A stretch of DNA of 64,000 nt. Origin: Prauserella cavernicola (lineage in GTDB: Bacteria > Actinomycetota > Actinomycetes > Mycobacteriales > Pseudonocardiaceae). The stretch is from contig NZ_JAENJH010000002.1 of the NCBI RefSeq assembly GCF_016595675.1, positions 248,001-312,000 on the forward strand, written 5' to 3'. Under the pieces are notes generated by a model. The model saw nothing but the letters and a program-made list of their open reading frames with translations. It was not told where the DNA came from and made no database searches. Below, piece by piece: positions 38,226 through 45,877 of this stretch (within the stretch, counting starts at the first letter, position 1; every line of letters begins with the position of its first letter). Position numbers and translations under genes: made by a program.

Positions 38226-39224
38226 CTAGAGGCGGACGAGCATTTTGCCCGTGTTGGCTCCGGCCAGTAGGTCGAGGAACGCCTGCGGGGTGTTGCGGAT
38301 GCCGTCCACCACGGTCTCCGAGTACTTGAGCCTGCCCTCGGCCACCAGCGGGGCCACCTCGGACTGGAACTCGGAACGCAGGTGCTCGTGATCGCCCACC
38401 AGCATCCCGCGCATGGTGAACCGCTTGGCGATGATCTGGCTCAGGTTGCGCGGCGCCGGGGTCGGCGCGGTGGCGTTGTACTGCGAGATCATGCCGCACA
38501 CCACGATCCGGCCGTGCAGGTTCAGCGAGTCGATCGCGGCCTCGAGGTGCTCGCCGCCGACGTTGTCGAAGTAGACGTCGATGCCGTCGAGCGCTGCACT
38601 CGCGAGCTGCTCGGTCACCGGCCCGTCCTTGTAGTTGAACGCCGCGTCGAACCCGAGCTCGTCGGTGAGCCAGCGGACCTTCTCCGCCGAGCCCGCGCTG
38701 CCGATCACCCGCTTGGCTCCCTTGAGCTTCGCGAGCTGGCCCGCGACGGAACCCACCGCGCCCGCGGCGCCGGAGACGAACACCGTGTCGCCCTCGCGCA
38801 TCGACGCGACGTCGAACAGGCCCGCGTAGGCGGTCATGCCCGTCATTCCCAGCACACCGAGGTACGACGACACGGGCGCGGCCTGCGGGTCCACCTTCAC
38901 GATGTGCCGCGCCTTCAGCACCGCGTGGCTGCGCCAGCCGAACCCGTGCAGCACGGTGTCCCCCGGGCCAACCGAGTCCACATCGGACTCCACGACCTCG
39001 CCGACCGCCGCGCCCAGCATCGCCTTGCCGACCTCGTACGGCGCGGCGTAGGACTTGGCCGAGCTCATTCGCATGCGCATGTACGGGTCGACCGACAGCC
39101 AGGTGTTGCGCACCAGCACCTGGCCGGGCCCGGGCGTGGGGACGTCGGTGTCCACGACGTCGAAGTTCTCGAGCGTCGGCGTGCCCTTCGGGCGCGACGC
39201 GAGCCGGATCTCGGTGGCCGTCAT
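38226..39224 (-). CDS. NADP-dependent medium-chain oxidoreductase
   Basis: 332-residue zinc-free MDR-family enzyme related to leukotriene B4 12-hydroxydehydrogenase/prostaglandin reductase and quinone or alkenal reductases. It shows WLSVDPYMRMRM near the N-terminus, LGMTGMTAYAGL, the nucleotide motif VFVSGAAGAVGSVAGQLAKL and FDNVGGEHLEAAI. The ATG at 39224 overlaps the stop of the SRPBCC gene by 4 bp, so the two are coupled. The natural substrate is unknown. Confidence 0.9.
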   Translation of the reverse strand: MTATEIRLASRPKGTPTLENFDVVDTDVPTPGPGQVLVRNTWLSVDPYMRMRMSSAKSYAAPYEVGKAMLGAAVGEVVESDVDSVGPGDTVLHGFGWRSHAVLKARHIVKVDPQAAPVSSYLGVLGMTGMTAYAGLFDVASMREGDTVFVSGAAGAVGSVAGQLAKLKGAKRVIGSAGSAEKVRWLTDELGFDAAFNYKDGPVTEQLASAALDGIDVYFDNVGGEHLEAAIDSLNLHGRIVVCGMISQYNATAPTPAPRNLSQIIAKRFTMRGMLVGDHEHLRSEFQSEVAPLVAEGRLKYSETVVDGIRNTPQAFLDLLAGANTGKMLVRL

Positions 39225-39667
39225 GAGGTCTGGTGCACCTCCTGGTCGAGCCTGTCGAGCAGCGAGTCGTAGATGCGCTTGAGGCCGCCGGGAGCGAACG
39301 TCTTCTCGAAGAAGCCGCCGATGCCGCCCGCGCCGTCCCACGTGGTCTCGATGCGCACCAGGCTGCGCGGCCCCGCCTCACGCACGGTCCACGTGGTGAC
39401 CATGGACGAGTTCGCGTCGGTCTCCACGAGCGTGCCGGGCTCGGGCTCGCTGACCGTGGCCGCGACGTCGCGCACGCGCTTGGACGTGGCCTGCAGCTTC
39501 CACTTCGCCGCGGTGCCCGCACCCGTGCCACCCTCGGTGACCTCGTAGTCGCGGTACTGCTCGGGGAGGATCTTCGGCCTCGTGCCGGAGTAGTCGGCGA
39601 CGAGCGTGCGCACCTTGTCGGCAGGCGCGTCGATGGTTCGCTCCGCCGTGGCGGTGACCTTGCCCAT
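39221..39667 (-). CDS. SRPBCC family protein
   Basis: 148-residue START/Bet v1-fold protein (polyketide cyclase/dehydrase family). The ERTIDAPADKVRTLVADY N-terminus and a C-terminal amphipathic helix GLKRIYDSLLDRLDQEV are typical. It probably binds a hydrophobic ligand; no catalytic assignment is possible. A GAGAAGGGA site precedes the ATG at 39667. Coupled to the downstream oxidoreductase gene. Confidence 0.85.
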   Translation of the reverse strand: MGKVTATAERTIDAPADKVRTLVADYSGTRPKILPEQYRDYEVTEGGTGAGTAAKWKLQATSKRVRDVAATVSEPEPGTLVETDANSSMVTTWTVREAGPRSLVRIETTWDGAGGIGGFFEKTFAPGGLKRIYDSLLDRLDQEVHQTS

Positions 39668-39684
39668 GAGTGTCCCTTCTCGGA

Positions 39685-40224
39685 TCAGTTGGCGAGGCCC
39701 TCGATCACCTCGGCGCCGGGCAGTGCTGCCAGCAGGGCGCCGGTGACCAGGAGCTTGCTGCCTCGGATGCCGCTGCCGATCACCAGTTCCGGCGAGTCGG
39801 CCACGGCCTTGTCCACCAGAATCGGCCAGCTCTCGGGCAGGCCGATCGGGGTGATGCCGCCGTATTCCATGGCGGTGAGCTCGGTGGCTTCGGCCATCGG
39901 CGCGAAGGATGCCTTGCGGACGTCGAGCTTGCGGCGGACGACGTTGTTGACGTCGGCACGCGTGGTGGCCAGCACCATGGCGGCCGCGTATCGCACCTCG
40001 CCGCCGCGCTTGCCCGCCACGACGACGCAGTTGGCCGAGGCCGACAGCGGGGACGAGTAGGCGGCGCAGAACTCGGCGGTATCGGCGAGGCCGGGGTCGA
40101 TCTCGGCGAGCCCGACCGGCTCGGAGATCGACGCGAGTGCCTTGGCCACCGACTCGGCCACGAGGTCGGTGCGCTGCGCGGCCGACACGACGGTCAGGGT
40201 TCCGGCGATACTCCAGTTGCTCAC
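39685..40224 (-). CDS. YbaK/EbsC-type aminoacyl-tRNA deacylase domain protein
   Basis: About 179 residues of the YbaK/ProX editing-domain fold, which hydrolyses mischarged aminoacyl-tRNA in trans. Seen are the NCVVVAGKRGGEVRYAAAMV strand region, ADVNNVVRRKLDVRKASFAP (the conserved K/RK basic segment) and the EYGGITPIGLPESWPILVD loop with GxxxPxG. Two GTG starts are possible. 40224 lies 7 nt after TACGGT and fits a leaderless promoter, so it is preferred over 40242. Whether it acts on Cys-tRNA(Pro) or another tRNA cannot be told. Confidence 0.82.
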   Translation of the reverse strand: MSNWSIAGTLTVVSAAQRTDLVAESVAKALASISEPVGLAEIDPGLADTAEFCAAYSSPLSASANCVVVAGKRGGEVRYAAAMVLATTRADVNNVVRRKLDVRKASFAPMAEATELTAMEYGGITPIGLPESWPILVDKAVADSPELVIGSGIRGSKLLVTGALLAALPGAEVIEGLAN

Positions 40225-40252
40225 AAGGGCAACCGTACTCACGCCCGCGACG

Positions 40253-40549
40253 TCACCAGCTCTGGCCGCCGCGCTGCACCTCGATCAACTTCGGCCGGAC
40301 GTCCACCAGGTAGACCAGTGCGGCGACGATCCCGGCGAGCCAGAAGATCATGCCTGCGCCGTAGAAGCCGAACAGCAGCATGGCGGCGGTGGCCCCACCG
40401 GTGATGGCCATCCACACCGGCTTGGTCATGCGGTCGGCAGCCGTGTAGGCATCCGATCTCTGCATGAGGGCGTGGGCGAACGCGACCAGACCTGCCAAGG
40501 TCCCGGCCCAGTCGATGACCCAGACGATCCACAGCGCGAGAAGCGGCAC
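40253..40549 (-). CDS. DUF2516 family membrane protein
   Basis: 98 residues with about three hydrophobic segments (near 3-25, 44-62 and 66-82). Matches the small actinobacterial DUF2516 family. Function unknown. It follows the HbhA-like gene on the same strand, the order seen in mycobacteria as Rv0475-Rv0476 (from memory). A membrane role linked to the HbhA-like protein is only suggested by this order. Confidence 0.85.
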   Translation of the reverse strand: MPLLALWIVWVIDWAGTLAGLVAFAHALMQRSDAYTAADRMTKPVWMAITGGATAAMLLFGFYGAGMIFWLAGIVAALVYLVDVRPKLIEVQRGGQSW

Positions 40550-40630
40550 CGCACCAGCGTACGTCAGCCCGCGGACACGGCGAGGGCCCCGGCACCCACC
40601 GAAGGGGTACCGGGGCCCTGCGCGCAGCGC

Positions 40631-41311
40631 CTACTTCGTGTTCTTCGGCGCGTTGTTGTTGGCGGGCTTCTTGGCCGCCGCGCTGGTGGTGCGCCTGGTC
40701 GTGGCGGTGCGCGGCGCCGCCTTGGAGTTCGAGTTCTTGGCGGCGCTTGGCGCCGTCTCCTCGACCTTGTCGGCCACGTCACTGGTCACCTGCTCGACCT
40801 TGACGGCGGCGTCCTCGACCTTGTTGGCGGCCTCCTCGCCGACCTCGCGGGTACGGCCGGTGACCTTGGAGACGACGTCGTCGACGCGGTCGCGCACATC
40901 GTGGGAGATGCCGTCGACCCGGCCCTGCGCGCTCTGCAGGACCTCCTCCAGCTGCTCCACGTTCTTCTTGACCTGGGGCTGGGCGAGGAACTTCTCCCAC
41001 GTCTGCTCACCGGACTCGGCGAGCTTGTGGTAGAGCTTCAGCGCGGCGTCGGTGTACTCGTCGAGCAGCTTGCGCAGCTCGGCGGGCTCGAGCTTGTCGC
41101 GCAGGCTCTCCACGTCGGAGGGCAGCTCCTCGATGTTGCGACGCGCGGTCTCGCTGCCCTCGTTCACGCGGTCCTTTGCCTTGCCCACCGCGTCGGTGAC
41201 GGCCTGGCTGGCCAGCTGGCCAGCGCCGAGCGCGGCCAGCAGCGAGGTCTTGACCTGCTCGAGAGCGGTGTTGACGGCGTTGCGGACGTCGTCGGAACTG
41301 GTGTTCGCCAT
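40631..41311 (-). CDS. Heparin-binding hemagglutinin (HbhA)-like protein
   Basis: 226-residue, largely helical protein. A conserved N-terminal region (NAVNTALEQVKTSLLAALGA) is followed by a long coiled-coil from about residue 40 to 185 and a basic, Lys/Ala/Asn-rich tail with KKPANNNAPKNTK. This is the HbhA architecture: a membrane-associated coiled coil with a lysine-rich C-terminus that in mycobacteria binds heparan sulfate. In non-pathogens a lipid-inclusion or envelope role is more likely. ATG at 41311, just downstream of the HTH gene (5-bp gap). Confidence 0.87.
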   Translation of the reverse strand: MANTSSDDVRNAVNTALEQVKTSLLAALGAGQLASQAVTDAVGKAKDRVNEGSETARRNIEELPSDVESLRDKLEPAELRKLLDEYTDAALKLYHKLAESGEQTWEKFLAQPQVKKNVEQLEEVLQSAQGRVDGISHDVRDRVDDVVSKVTGRTREVGEEAANKVEDAAVKVEQVTSDVADKVEETAPSAAKNSNSKAAPRTATTRRTTSAAAKKPANNNAPKNTK

Positions 41312-41316
41312 GGTGC

Positions 41317-41775
41317 TCACTCCTTGGAGAAGTCGGGATCGTTGTCGTTCTCGGCCGGCTCTGCTGCCCGGTTCTCGCGGCGGAACGACTCGTAGATGTC
41401 GAGCAAAACCTGTTTCTGGCGCTCGGAGAGCGCGGTGTCGGCTCGGACGGCATCGGGCACCGGTCCCCCTGCCGGTACGTCGAGAATCCCCGCCTGCACG
41501 TAGAGCGCCTCGGCCGAGATTCGCAGCCCCTTGGCGATCTGCTGCAGGATCTCCGCACTCGGTTTGCGGACCCCGCGTTCGATCTGGCTCAGGTACGGGT
41601 TGGAAACGCCGGCCAGTTTCGACAGCTGCCGCAGGGAGATCTTCGCGGTGTTGCGCTGCTGGCGGATGTAGGCCCCGATGTCGCGGCCCAGGTCGGCCAC
41701 CTTGTCGATGGGCCCCGTGGGGGGATCGACCGCGCCGTCGTCCACCGGCGGTTCTTCCGTCAAGCTCCGGGTCAC
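41317..41775 (-). CDS. XRE-family helix-turn-helix regulator (Rv0474-like)
   Basis: 152 residues. An HTH domain at about 32-90 (IGAYIRQQRNTAKISLRQLS, then KLAGVSNPYLSQIERGVRKP) is followed by an acidic C-terminus. It probably regulates the downstream HbhA-like gene and itself; a palindrome at 41818-41836 upstream is a candidate operator. The start is not certain: the GTG at 41775 abuts its own GGAGG, while a TTG at 41763 has better spacing. Confidence 0.87.
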   Translation of the reverse strand: MTRSLTEEPPVDDGAVDPPTGPIDKVADLGRDIGAYIRQQRNTAKISLRQLSKLAGVSNPYLSQIERGVRKPSAEILQQIAKGLRISAEALYVQAGILDVPAGGPVPDAVRADTALSERQKQVLLDIYESFRRENRAAEPAENDNDPDFSKE

Positions 41776-41817
41776 CTCCTCGCGACACCGACCACGCTAC
41801 GCTCGAGTGCTAGCTAT

Positions 41818-41836
41818 TGCAAGCACTCTGCTTGCA
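41818..41836. promoter_or_regulatory. Palindromic operator candidate between the HTH and methyltransferase genes
   Basis: TGCAAGCA-CTC-TGCTTGCA is a perfect 8+8 palindrome with flanking GAGTGC/GCACTC repeats (from 41805). It lies 42 bp before the reverse HTH start and 34 bp before the forward methyltransferase start, so one protein bound here could control both. Confidence 0.5.
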
Positions 41837-41870
41837 CTCACTCGAACGTCGCACGCACTACCCTGACGAG

Positions 41871-43010
41871 ATGAGCTCCGCGGCTCGAGAGCGACGACGC
41901 CTCGCGGAACGGCTCCGCCGCGATGGCACGTTGACCGATCCCTGGTGGATCGACGCGTTCCGCCGGGTACCCCGGCACGTGTTCCTCCCCCGCTACTTCG
42001 TGCAGCGGGGACGGTTCTGGGCAGCGGCCGACCGCGACGACCCCGGCTGGCTCACCACCATCTACTCCGACACCGTGCTCGTGACCCAGCTCGACGACGA
42101 CCCCGAACGCTGGACGCTCGCGCGCCGCGAGGGCCCCGTTGCCGGAACACCGACGTCGTCGTCGAGCATGCCCTCGATCATGGCCGTGATGCTGGAGGAA
42201 CTCCTGGTCCGTGACGGTGACCGCGTGCTGGAGATCGGAACCGGCACCGGGTACAACGCCGCCCTGCTGTGCCACCGCCTCGGCGACGCGAGTGTGTCCA
42301 CAGTGGATATCGACCCGGCACTGACGCTGGCGGCGAGGGCCACGCTCGCCGCCAGCGGCTACGCCCCCGAGTGCGAGGTGGCCGACGGCGAGAAGGGGTT
42401 CCCGCCGAGTGCGCCCTTCGACCGCGTGCTGTGCACCTGCTCGGTCTCGCACATCCCGCCCGCGTGGCTCGAACAGACCAGGCCCGGCGGCATCGTGCTC
42501 ACCACACTGAACCGCCCCATCGGCGCCGGCCTCGTGCGCCTCGTCGCGGGCGACGGCGCGAGCGGGGAGGGCGAGGTGCTCGCCCGCGACGGCCGGTTCA
42601 TGCCCATGCGCGCGCACCGGCACGGCGACACCCCCACGTTGCTGCGACACCGGGCACCGGCCGCCATCCGCCGCGCCACGGCCTTGCCGCTGGGCACCGT
42701 GCTCGACCCGGCCAACCCGTTCGAGTTCTTCGCGAGCCTCGAACTGCCAGCCGTCACCGCGGCGATCGACCCCGACGGCAGCGACACGTGCTTTCTCGTG
42801 CACCCCGACGGATCGTGGGCCAGCCACCGCACCGAGCGCGACGAGTACGTCGTGGAACAGGGCGGCGTCCGCAGGCTCTGGGACGGGGTGGAGTCGGCCC
42901 ACCGACGGTGGCGTTCGCTCGGCAGCCCCGCCCGCGACCGGTTCACCGTCAGTGTGCGGGGGCGGCTCCAGGAGATCCGCTTCGGCGATCAGCGCTGGTC
43001 ACTCGCCTGA
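41871..43010 (+). CDS. Protein-L-isoaspartate O-methyltransferase-like methyltransferase
   Basis: 379 residues. The N-terminal half resembles Pcm: ERLRRDGTLTDPWWIDAFRR, VPRHVFLPRYFV, and SAM motif I VLEIGTGTGYNAALLCHRLG with the acidic VDIDP after it. A long C-terminal extension of about 170 residues has no clear assignment, as in actinobacterial Pcm-like proteins linked to natural-product tailoring. The ATG at 41871 lies 6 nt after TACCCT, fitting a leaderless mRNA. Its last 62 bp overlap the convergent kinase-like gene. Confidence 0.85.
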   Translation: MSSAARERRRLAERLRRDGTLTDPWWIDAFRRVPRHVFLPRYFVQRGRFWAAADRDDPGWLTTIYSDTVLVTQLDDDPERWTLARREGPVAGTPTSSSSMPSIMAVMLEELLVRDGDRVLEIGTGTGYNAALLCHRLGDASVSTVDIDPALTLAARATLAASGYAPECEVADGEKGFPPSAPFDRVLCTCSVSHIPPAWLEQTRPGGIVLTTLNRPIGAGLVRLVAGDGASGEGEVLARDGRFMPMRAHRHGDTPTLLRHRAPAAIRRATALPLGTVLDPANPFEFFASLELPAVTAAIDPDGSDTCFLVHPDGSWASHRTERDEYVVEQGGVRRLWDGVESAHRRWRSLGSPARDRFTVSVRGRLQEIRFGDQRWSLA

Positions 43011-43614
43011 CCCACGCCTCAACGTGGTCGACGGCCGCCTCCAGCGTGGCGTCGGTGGTGTCGAACAGGCTCACCGGAGGCGACATGGTCGCGGCGTCGG
43101 CGCGCAGCCAGTCGTTGAACTCCAGCATCTCCGCGATGCGCGGCTCGTCCCACTCGCGCCAGGCAGGCCGGGCCCGCAGCCGCGCGGCGAGCGCGCCGGG
43201 ATCGGCGACCAGCGCCAGGTAGTGGATCGAGGAGAAGAAGACGCGTTCCGGCAGGGGTTCGAACTCCGGCGGCACCACGGTTCCGCACAGCACCACGGGT
43301 CTACCACTCTGGTGGATCATCGCGGCCATCCGCAGCCACGTCGACCGGAACAGCGGATGCCCATCGACGTCGTCCCGCAGCCCGGCCGTCCACAGCACGT
43401 CCTGCTCCAGCACCACCACTTCGCCGGACAGACGGCGGGCGAGCTCCGGCCCGACGGTGGACTTGCCCGCCGCGCTCGGGCCGGTGAGCGCGAGCAGGGG
43501 CAGCCGGTGAAACGGCCTGCGGTGCCCGCACCGCGCGCACACCAGCTGCCCCTCGGTCACGACCGGGATGTCGGCACGATCGCCGCAGCCCGGGCAGATC
43601 TTCAGGTCGAGCAC
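42949..43614 (-). CDS. Zinc-ribbon P-loop kinase-like protein
   Basis: About 221 residues. The N-terminus has a four-cysteine ribbon (CPGC at residues 7-10 and CARC near 26-29). A P-loop LLALTGPSAAGKSTVGPELA follows, and later VVVLEQDVLW, which fits small nucleoside or shikimate-type kinases. Substrate unknown. The GTG at 43614 keeps the zinc ribbon intact and lies 14 bp after the stop of the upstream gene. The 3' end overlaps the convergent methyltransferase gene. Confidence 0.72.
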   Translation of the reverse strand: MLDLKICPGCGDRADIPVVTEGQLVCARCGHRRPFHRLPLLALTGPSAAGKSTVGPELARRLSGEVVVLEQDVLWTAGLRDDVDGHPLFRSTWLRMAAMIHQSGRPVVLCGTVVPPEFEPLPERVFFSSIHYLALVADPGALAARLRARPAWREWDEPRIAEMLEFNDWLRADAATMSPPVSLFDTTDATLEAAVDHVEAWVRRVTSADRRSGSPGAAPAH

Positions 43615-43627
43615 CCTCGGGACTCGC

Positions 43628-44077
43628 TCAGCCGAAGAGGTTCTCGATGAAGCTGCGCTTGCGATGCCCCTTGCCGTGGCCGTGGCCCCCGTACGGCCGA
43701 GGCGAGTCCCGGTACCCGCCGTGCCCGCTGTGACCGCCGTGGCCGCCGTACGGACGCGGGGAGTCGCGGTAACCGCTCTTCCCGCCGTGACCGCCGTAGG
43801 GGCGGGGCGAGTCCTGGTGCCGGCCGCCGTGACCACCGGGTCCGCCGCGGTAGCCGCGGGGCGAGTCGGCGTAGTGCTGGGTGGGCGCGTGCCCGCGCGA
43901 GCCCTGGTACGGCGGCGGCGCGCCACCCGGCCCGCCGTAGTAGGCGTTCTCGGCGCTGATGATCTGCTCCAGTTCGCCGCGGTCGAGGAAGATCCCCCCG
44001 CAGCCGCGGCACTGCTCGATGTGGATGCCGCCCTTGTCGACCGTCGACATGCTGTTCTGACACTTGGGACAAATCAC
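43628..44077 (-). CDS. TFIIB-type zinc-ribbon protein with Gly/His-rich repeats
   Basis: About 149 residues. The N-terminal ribbon has ICPKCQNSMSTVDKGGIHIE and CRGCGGIFLDRGELEQII, typical of the zf-TFIIB family. The rest is low complexity: DSPRPYGGHGG-type units occur about four times (plus a DSPRGYRGG variant), ending in a basic tail KGHRKRSFIENLFG. The GTG at 44077 lies 7 nt after TAATCT on the minus strand, so a leaderless transcript and this start are favoured. Role unknown; the His/Gly repeats could bind metal or nucleic acid. Confidence 0.8.
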   Translation of the reverse strand: MICPKCQNSMSTVDKGGIHIEQCRGCGGIFLDRGELEQIISAENAYYGGPGGAPPPYQGSRGHAPTQHYADSPRGYRGGPGGHGGRHQDSPRPYGGHGGKSGYRDSPRPYGGHGGHSGHGGYRDSPRPYGGHGHGKGHRKRSFIENLFG

Positions 44078-44139
44078 GGGGGACAGATTACGCACATCCC
44101 GGGCTCTCGCGGCGATCTCCGTGCGAGAGCCCGGAAAGC

Positions 44140-44520
44140 TCAGCACGCGCAGAGGCAGAACGGGTGGCCGTCGGGGTCGGCGTACACGCGAAACGTCGCA
44201 GGTCCGTCGTCGAGCAGCGTGGCGCCGAGGCCGAGCACGCGGTCGTGCTCCGCGTCGATGTCGGGCACGGTGAAGTCGAGATGCAGCATCTGCGGGCGCT
44301 CGTTGGCAGGCCAGGTCGAGGGCCGGTAGTCGGGATCGGACTGGAACGAGATGTCGGCTCCGCCGTCGGGGTTCACGAGCGTCACCCAGTCGTCGCCCGG
44401 TTTGTGCTCGTCGTGGATCTTCCAGCCGAGCAGTGCTCCGTAGAACCCGGCGAGCCGGTACGGGTCAGGGCAGTCCAGCGCGACGCAGCCCAGCTTCACG
44501 GTCGAGGACACAGAAGTCAC
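44140..44520 (-). CDS. VOC family (glyoxalase-fold) protein
   Basis: 126 residues of the vicinal oxygen chelate fold: two beta-alpha-beta-beta-beta units with LGCVALDCPDPYRLAGFYGA at the start, HLDFTVPDIDAEHDRVLGLG in the middle and VYADPDGHPFCLC at the end. The actinobacterial branch is often annotated as glyoxalase-like or antibiotic-resistance-like; substrate unknown. The GTG at 44520 follows GGAGGTGG. Confidence 0.85.
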   Translation of the reverse strand: MTSVSSTVKLGCVALDCPDPYRLAGFYGALLGWKIHDEHKPGDDWVTLVNPDGGADISFQSDPDYRPSTWPANERPQMLHLDFTVPDIDAEHDRVLGLGATLLDDGPATFRVYADPDGHPFCLCAC

Positions 44521-44601
44521 AGCCACCTCCAGGTAACTTGTCAACGCAGTATGGCGGTTACGCGCAAGTGAGGCAACCACCGTTCGCCATACACTGGTGA
44601 C

Positions 44602-45075
44602 GTGACCCCGGACGTGACCCTCGTGCTCGGCTTCCTCAACACGGTCGACGTCGAGCAGGGCATGGACACGCTCGCGACCGAATCCGGCTGGCTGACCTGG
44701 GCCCGCGAACGGAGCTTGCGCGCCGACTCGCTCGCCGACGCCGTGCACGCACGGCAGTCACTGAGGGCGGCGGTCGGAGATCCGGACGCGACACCCGGTG
44801 AGGTGCGCGCGCCCGTGGAGGTCGCGCTGACGGCGGACGGTCCGGCCCTCGCGCCGTCGACGGCCGTGGGCGCCGTGTTCGCCGCCGCGGCGCGGCTGGC
44901 CGTACTCGGGGACTGGCCGCGCGTGAAGATCTGCCCGGCCGACGACTGCCGGTGGGCGTTCTACGACGAGTCGCGCAATCGTTCGCGCACGTGGTGCTCG
45001 ATGAAGGTCTGCGGGAACCGGCAGAAAGCGAGGGCCTTTCGGGAGCGCTCCACAGAGCGACCCGCCTGTGGATAA
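44602..45075 (+). CDS. CGNR zinc finger domain-containing protein
   Basis: 157 residues. An N-terminal stress-induced-regulator region (LVLGFLNTVDVEQGMD...) is followed by the C-terminal CGNR zinc finger: KICPADDCRWAFYD, then WCSMKVCGNRQKARAFRER. Members are presumed DNA-binding regulators. The GTG at 44602 lies 6 nt after TACACT, a leaderless pattern. The stop codon is part of the first of three DnaA-box-like sequences at 45067-45106. Confidence 0.88.
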   Translation: MTPDVTLVLGFLNTVDVEQGMDTLATESGWLTWARERSLRADSLADAVHARQSLRAAVGDPDATPGEVRAPVEVALTADGPALAPSTAVGAVFAAAARLAVLGDWPRVKICPADDCRWAFYDESRNRSRTWCSMKVCGNRQKARAFRERSTERPACG

Positions 45076-45106
45076 CTCCGTGGATAACTCACGGAACTGT
45101 GGATAA
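45067..45106. other. Cluster of three DnaA-box-like sequences
   Basis: TGTGGATAA (45067-45075), CGTGGATAA (45079-45087) and TGTGGATAA (45098-45106) lie in the same orientation within 40 bp. The first and third are exact complements of TTATCCACA, the classical DnaA box. They span the end of the CGNR gene and the gap before the convergent cyclo-ligase gene. No dnaA or dnaN gene is nearby, so this is not oriC; DnaA titration or a local control site is possible. Confidence 0.6.
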
Positions 45107-45144
45107 CCTCCCCCGGGCGGGTGGCCTCGGGAGAGGGACGTCGG

Positions 45145-45873
45145 TTACCGGCGCAGTGCGGAGAGTGCCGGAACCTCCGAGATCTTGGCCTCGGAGAGGT
45201 GCTCCCACAGGATCCCCGGCCCACGTTTCGGCTCGGGCGTCCTGATCACCTCGCCCGGCGTGACGATGACGTCCACCCGGAAGTCGTGCTCGGTCTCCGG
45301 CAGCGGCTCGTCGAGCAGCTGCCGTGCGTGCACCGTCGTGGCGATGACGGTCTGCTCACCCACCAGCCCTGCCTCGGTGAGCAGGCCGAACTCGAGGTCG
45401 GCGAAGCCACCGCCCTTGCCGATCCGCACGCCGGCCCGGTTCACCGCGACCGTCCCGCACACCACCAGGTCCACCGGGCGCATTCCCGACACCGCCACGG
45501 GCTCGCCGAGCGCCAGCCCCCTGTCCTTGGCCGCGGCCCTGCGCGGCGACTCGGCGATCCGCCGGGGGTCCAGCAGCACGAACGGCCGCGACTCCGTCAG
45601 CTTCGGCACCGCGAGGTAGAGCAGCTTGCCCGCGGCGAGCGCCCTCGACCGCACCGGCAACTGCGGGCTGTCGGGGTTGGCCTTGAGCACGCTGGCGGCC
45701 CGCCACTCCGGCAGCCCGGCCAGGCTCGCGGCGGCCTCCTCGGCGCCGACGAAGTTGGGGATCCGGCCGTGAGCTCCGGGAAACCGCGCCAGGCGCTCCT
45801 CCTCGAGCGCCTCCCACACACGCTCGCGGACGGACTGCTTGGCGGCCTCGACCTGGTCCACGAGCTCGTCCAC
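45145..45873 (-). CDS. 5-formyltetrahydrofolate cyclo-ligase family protein
   Basis: About 242 residues. The family converts 5-formyl-THF to 5,10-methenyl-THF with ATP. Seen are the N-terminal helix ESVRERVWEAL-type region (AAKQSVRERVWEALEEERLA), and the phosphate-binding loop VRIGKGGGFADLEFGLL, which corresponds to GxGxGxxD of the cyclo-ligases. The GTG at 45873 lies 4 bp after the DUF445 stop, implying cotranscription; a second GTG 12 bp on is possible. Some members of this subgroup lack proven activity, so the exact reaction is tentative. Confidence 0.8.
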   Translation of the reverse strand: MDELVDQVEAAKQSVRERVWEALEEERLARFPGAHGRIPNFVGAEEAAASLAGLPEWRAASVLKANPDSPQLPVRSRALAAGKLLYLAVPKLTESRPFVLLDPRRIAESPRRAAAKDRGLALGEPVAVSGMRPVDLVVCGTVAVNRAGVRIGKGGGFADLEFGLLTEAGLVGEQTVIATTVHARQLLDEPLPETEHDFRVDVIVTPGEVIRTPEPKRGPGILWEHLSEAKISEVPALSALRR

Positions 45874-45877
45874 GAGC

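Noticed and set aside
41805-41814. CIRCE (HrcA) element suggested by GAGTGCTAG
   Set aside because: The half-sites are in the reverse order and spacing differs from TTAGCACTC-N9-GAGTGCTAA; no chaperone gene follows.
45067-45106. Chromosomal origin of replication
   Set aside because: Only three DnaA boxes, no AT-rich unwinding region, and no dnaA, dnaN, gyrB or rpmH nearby.
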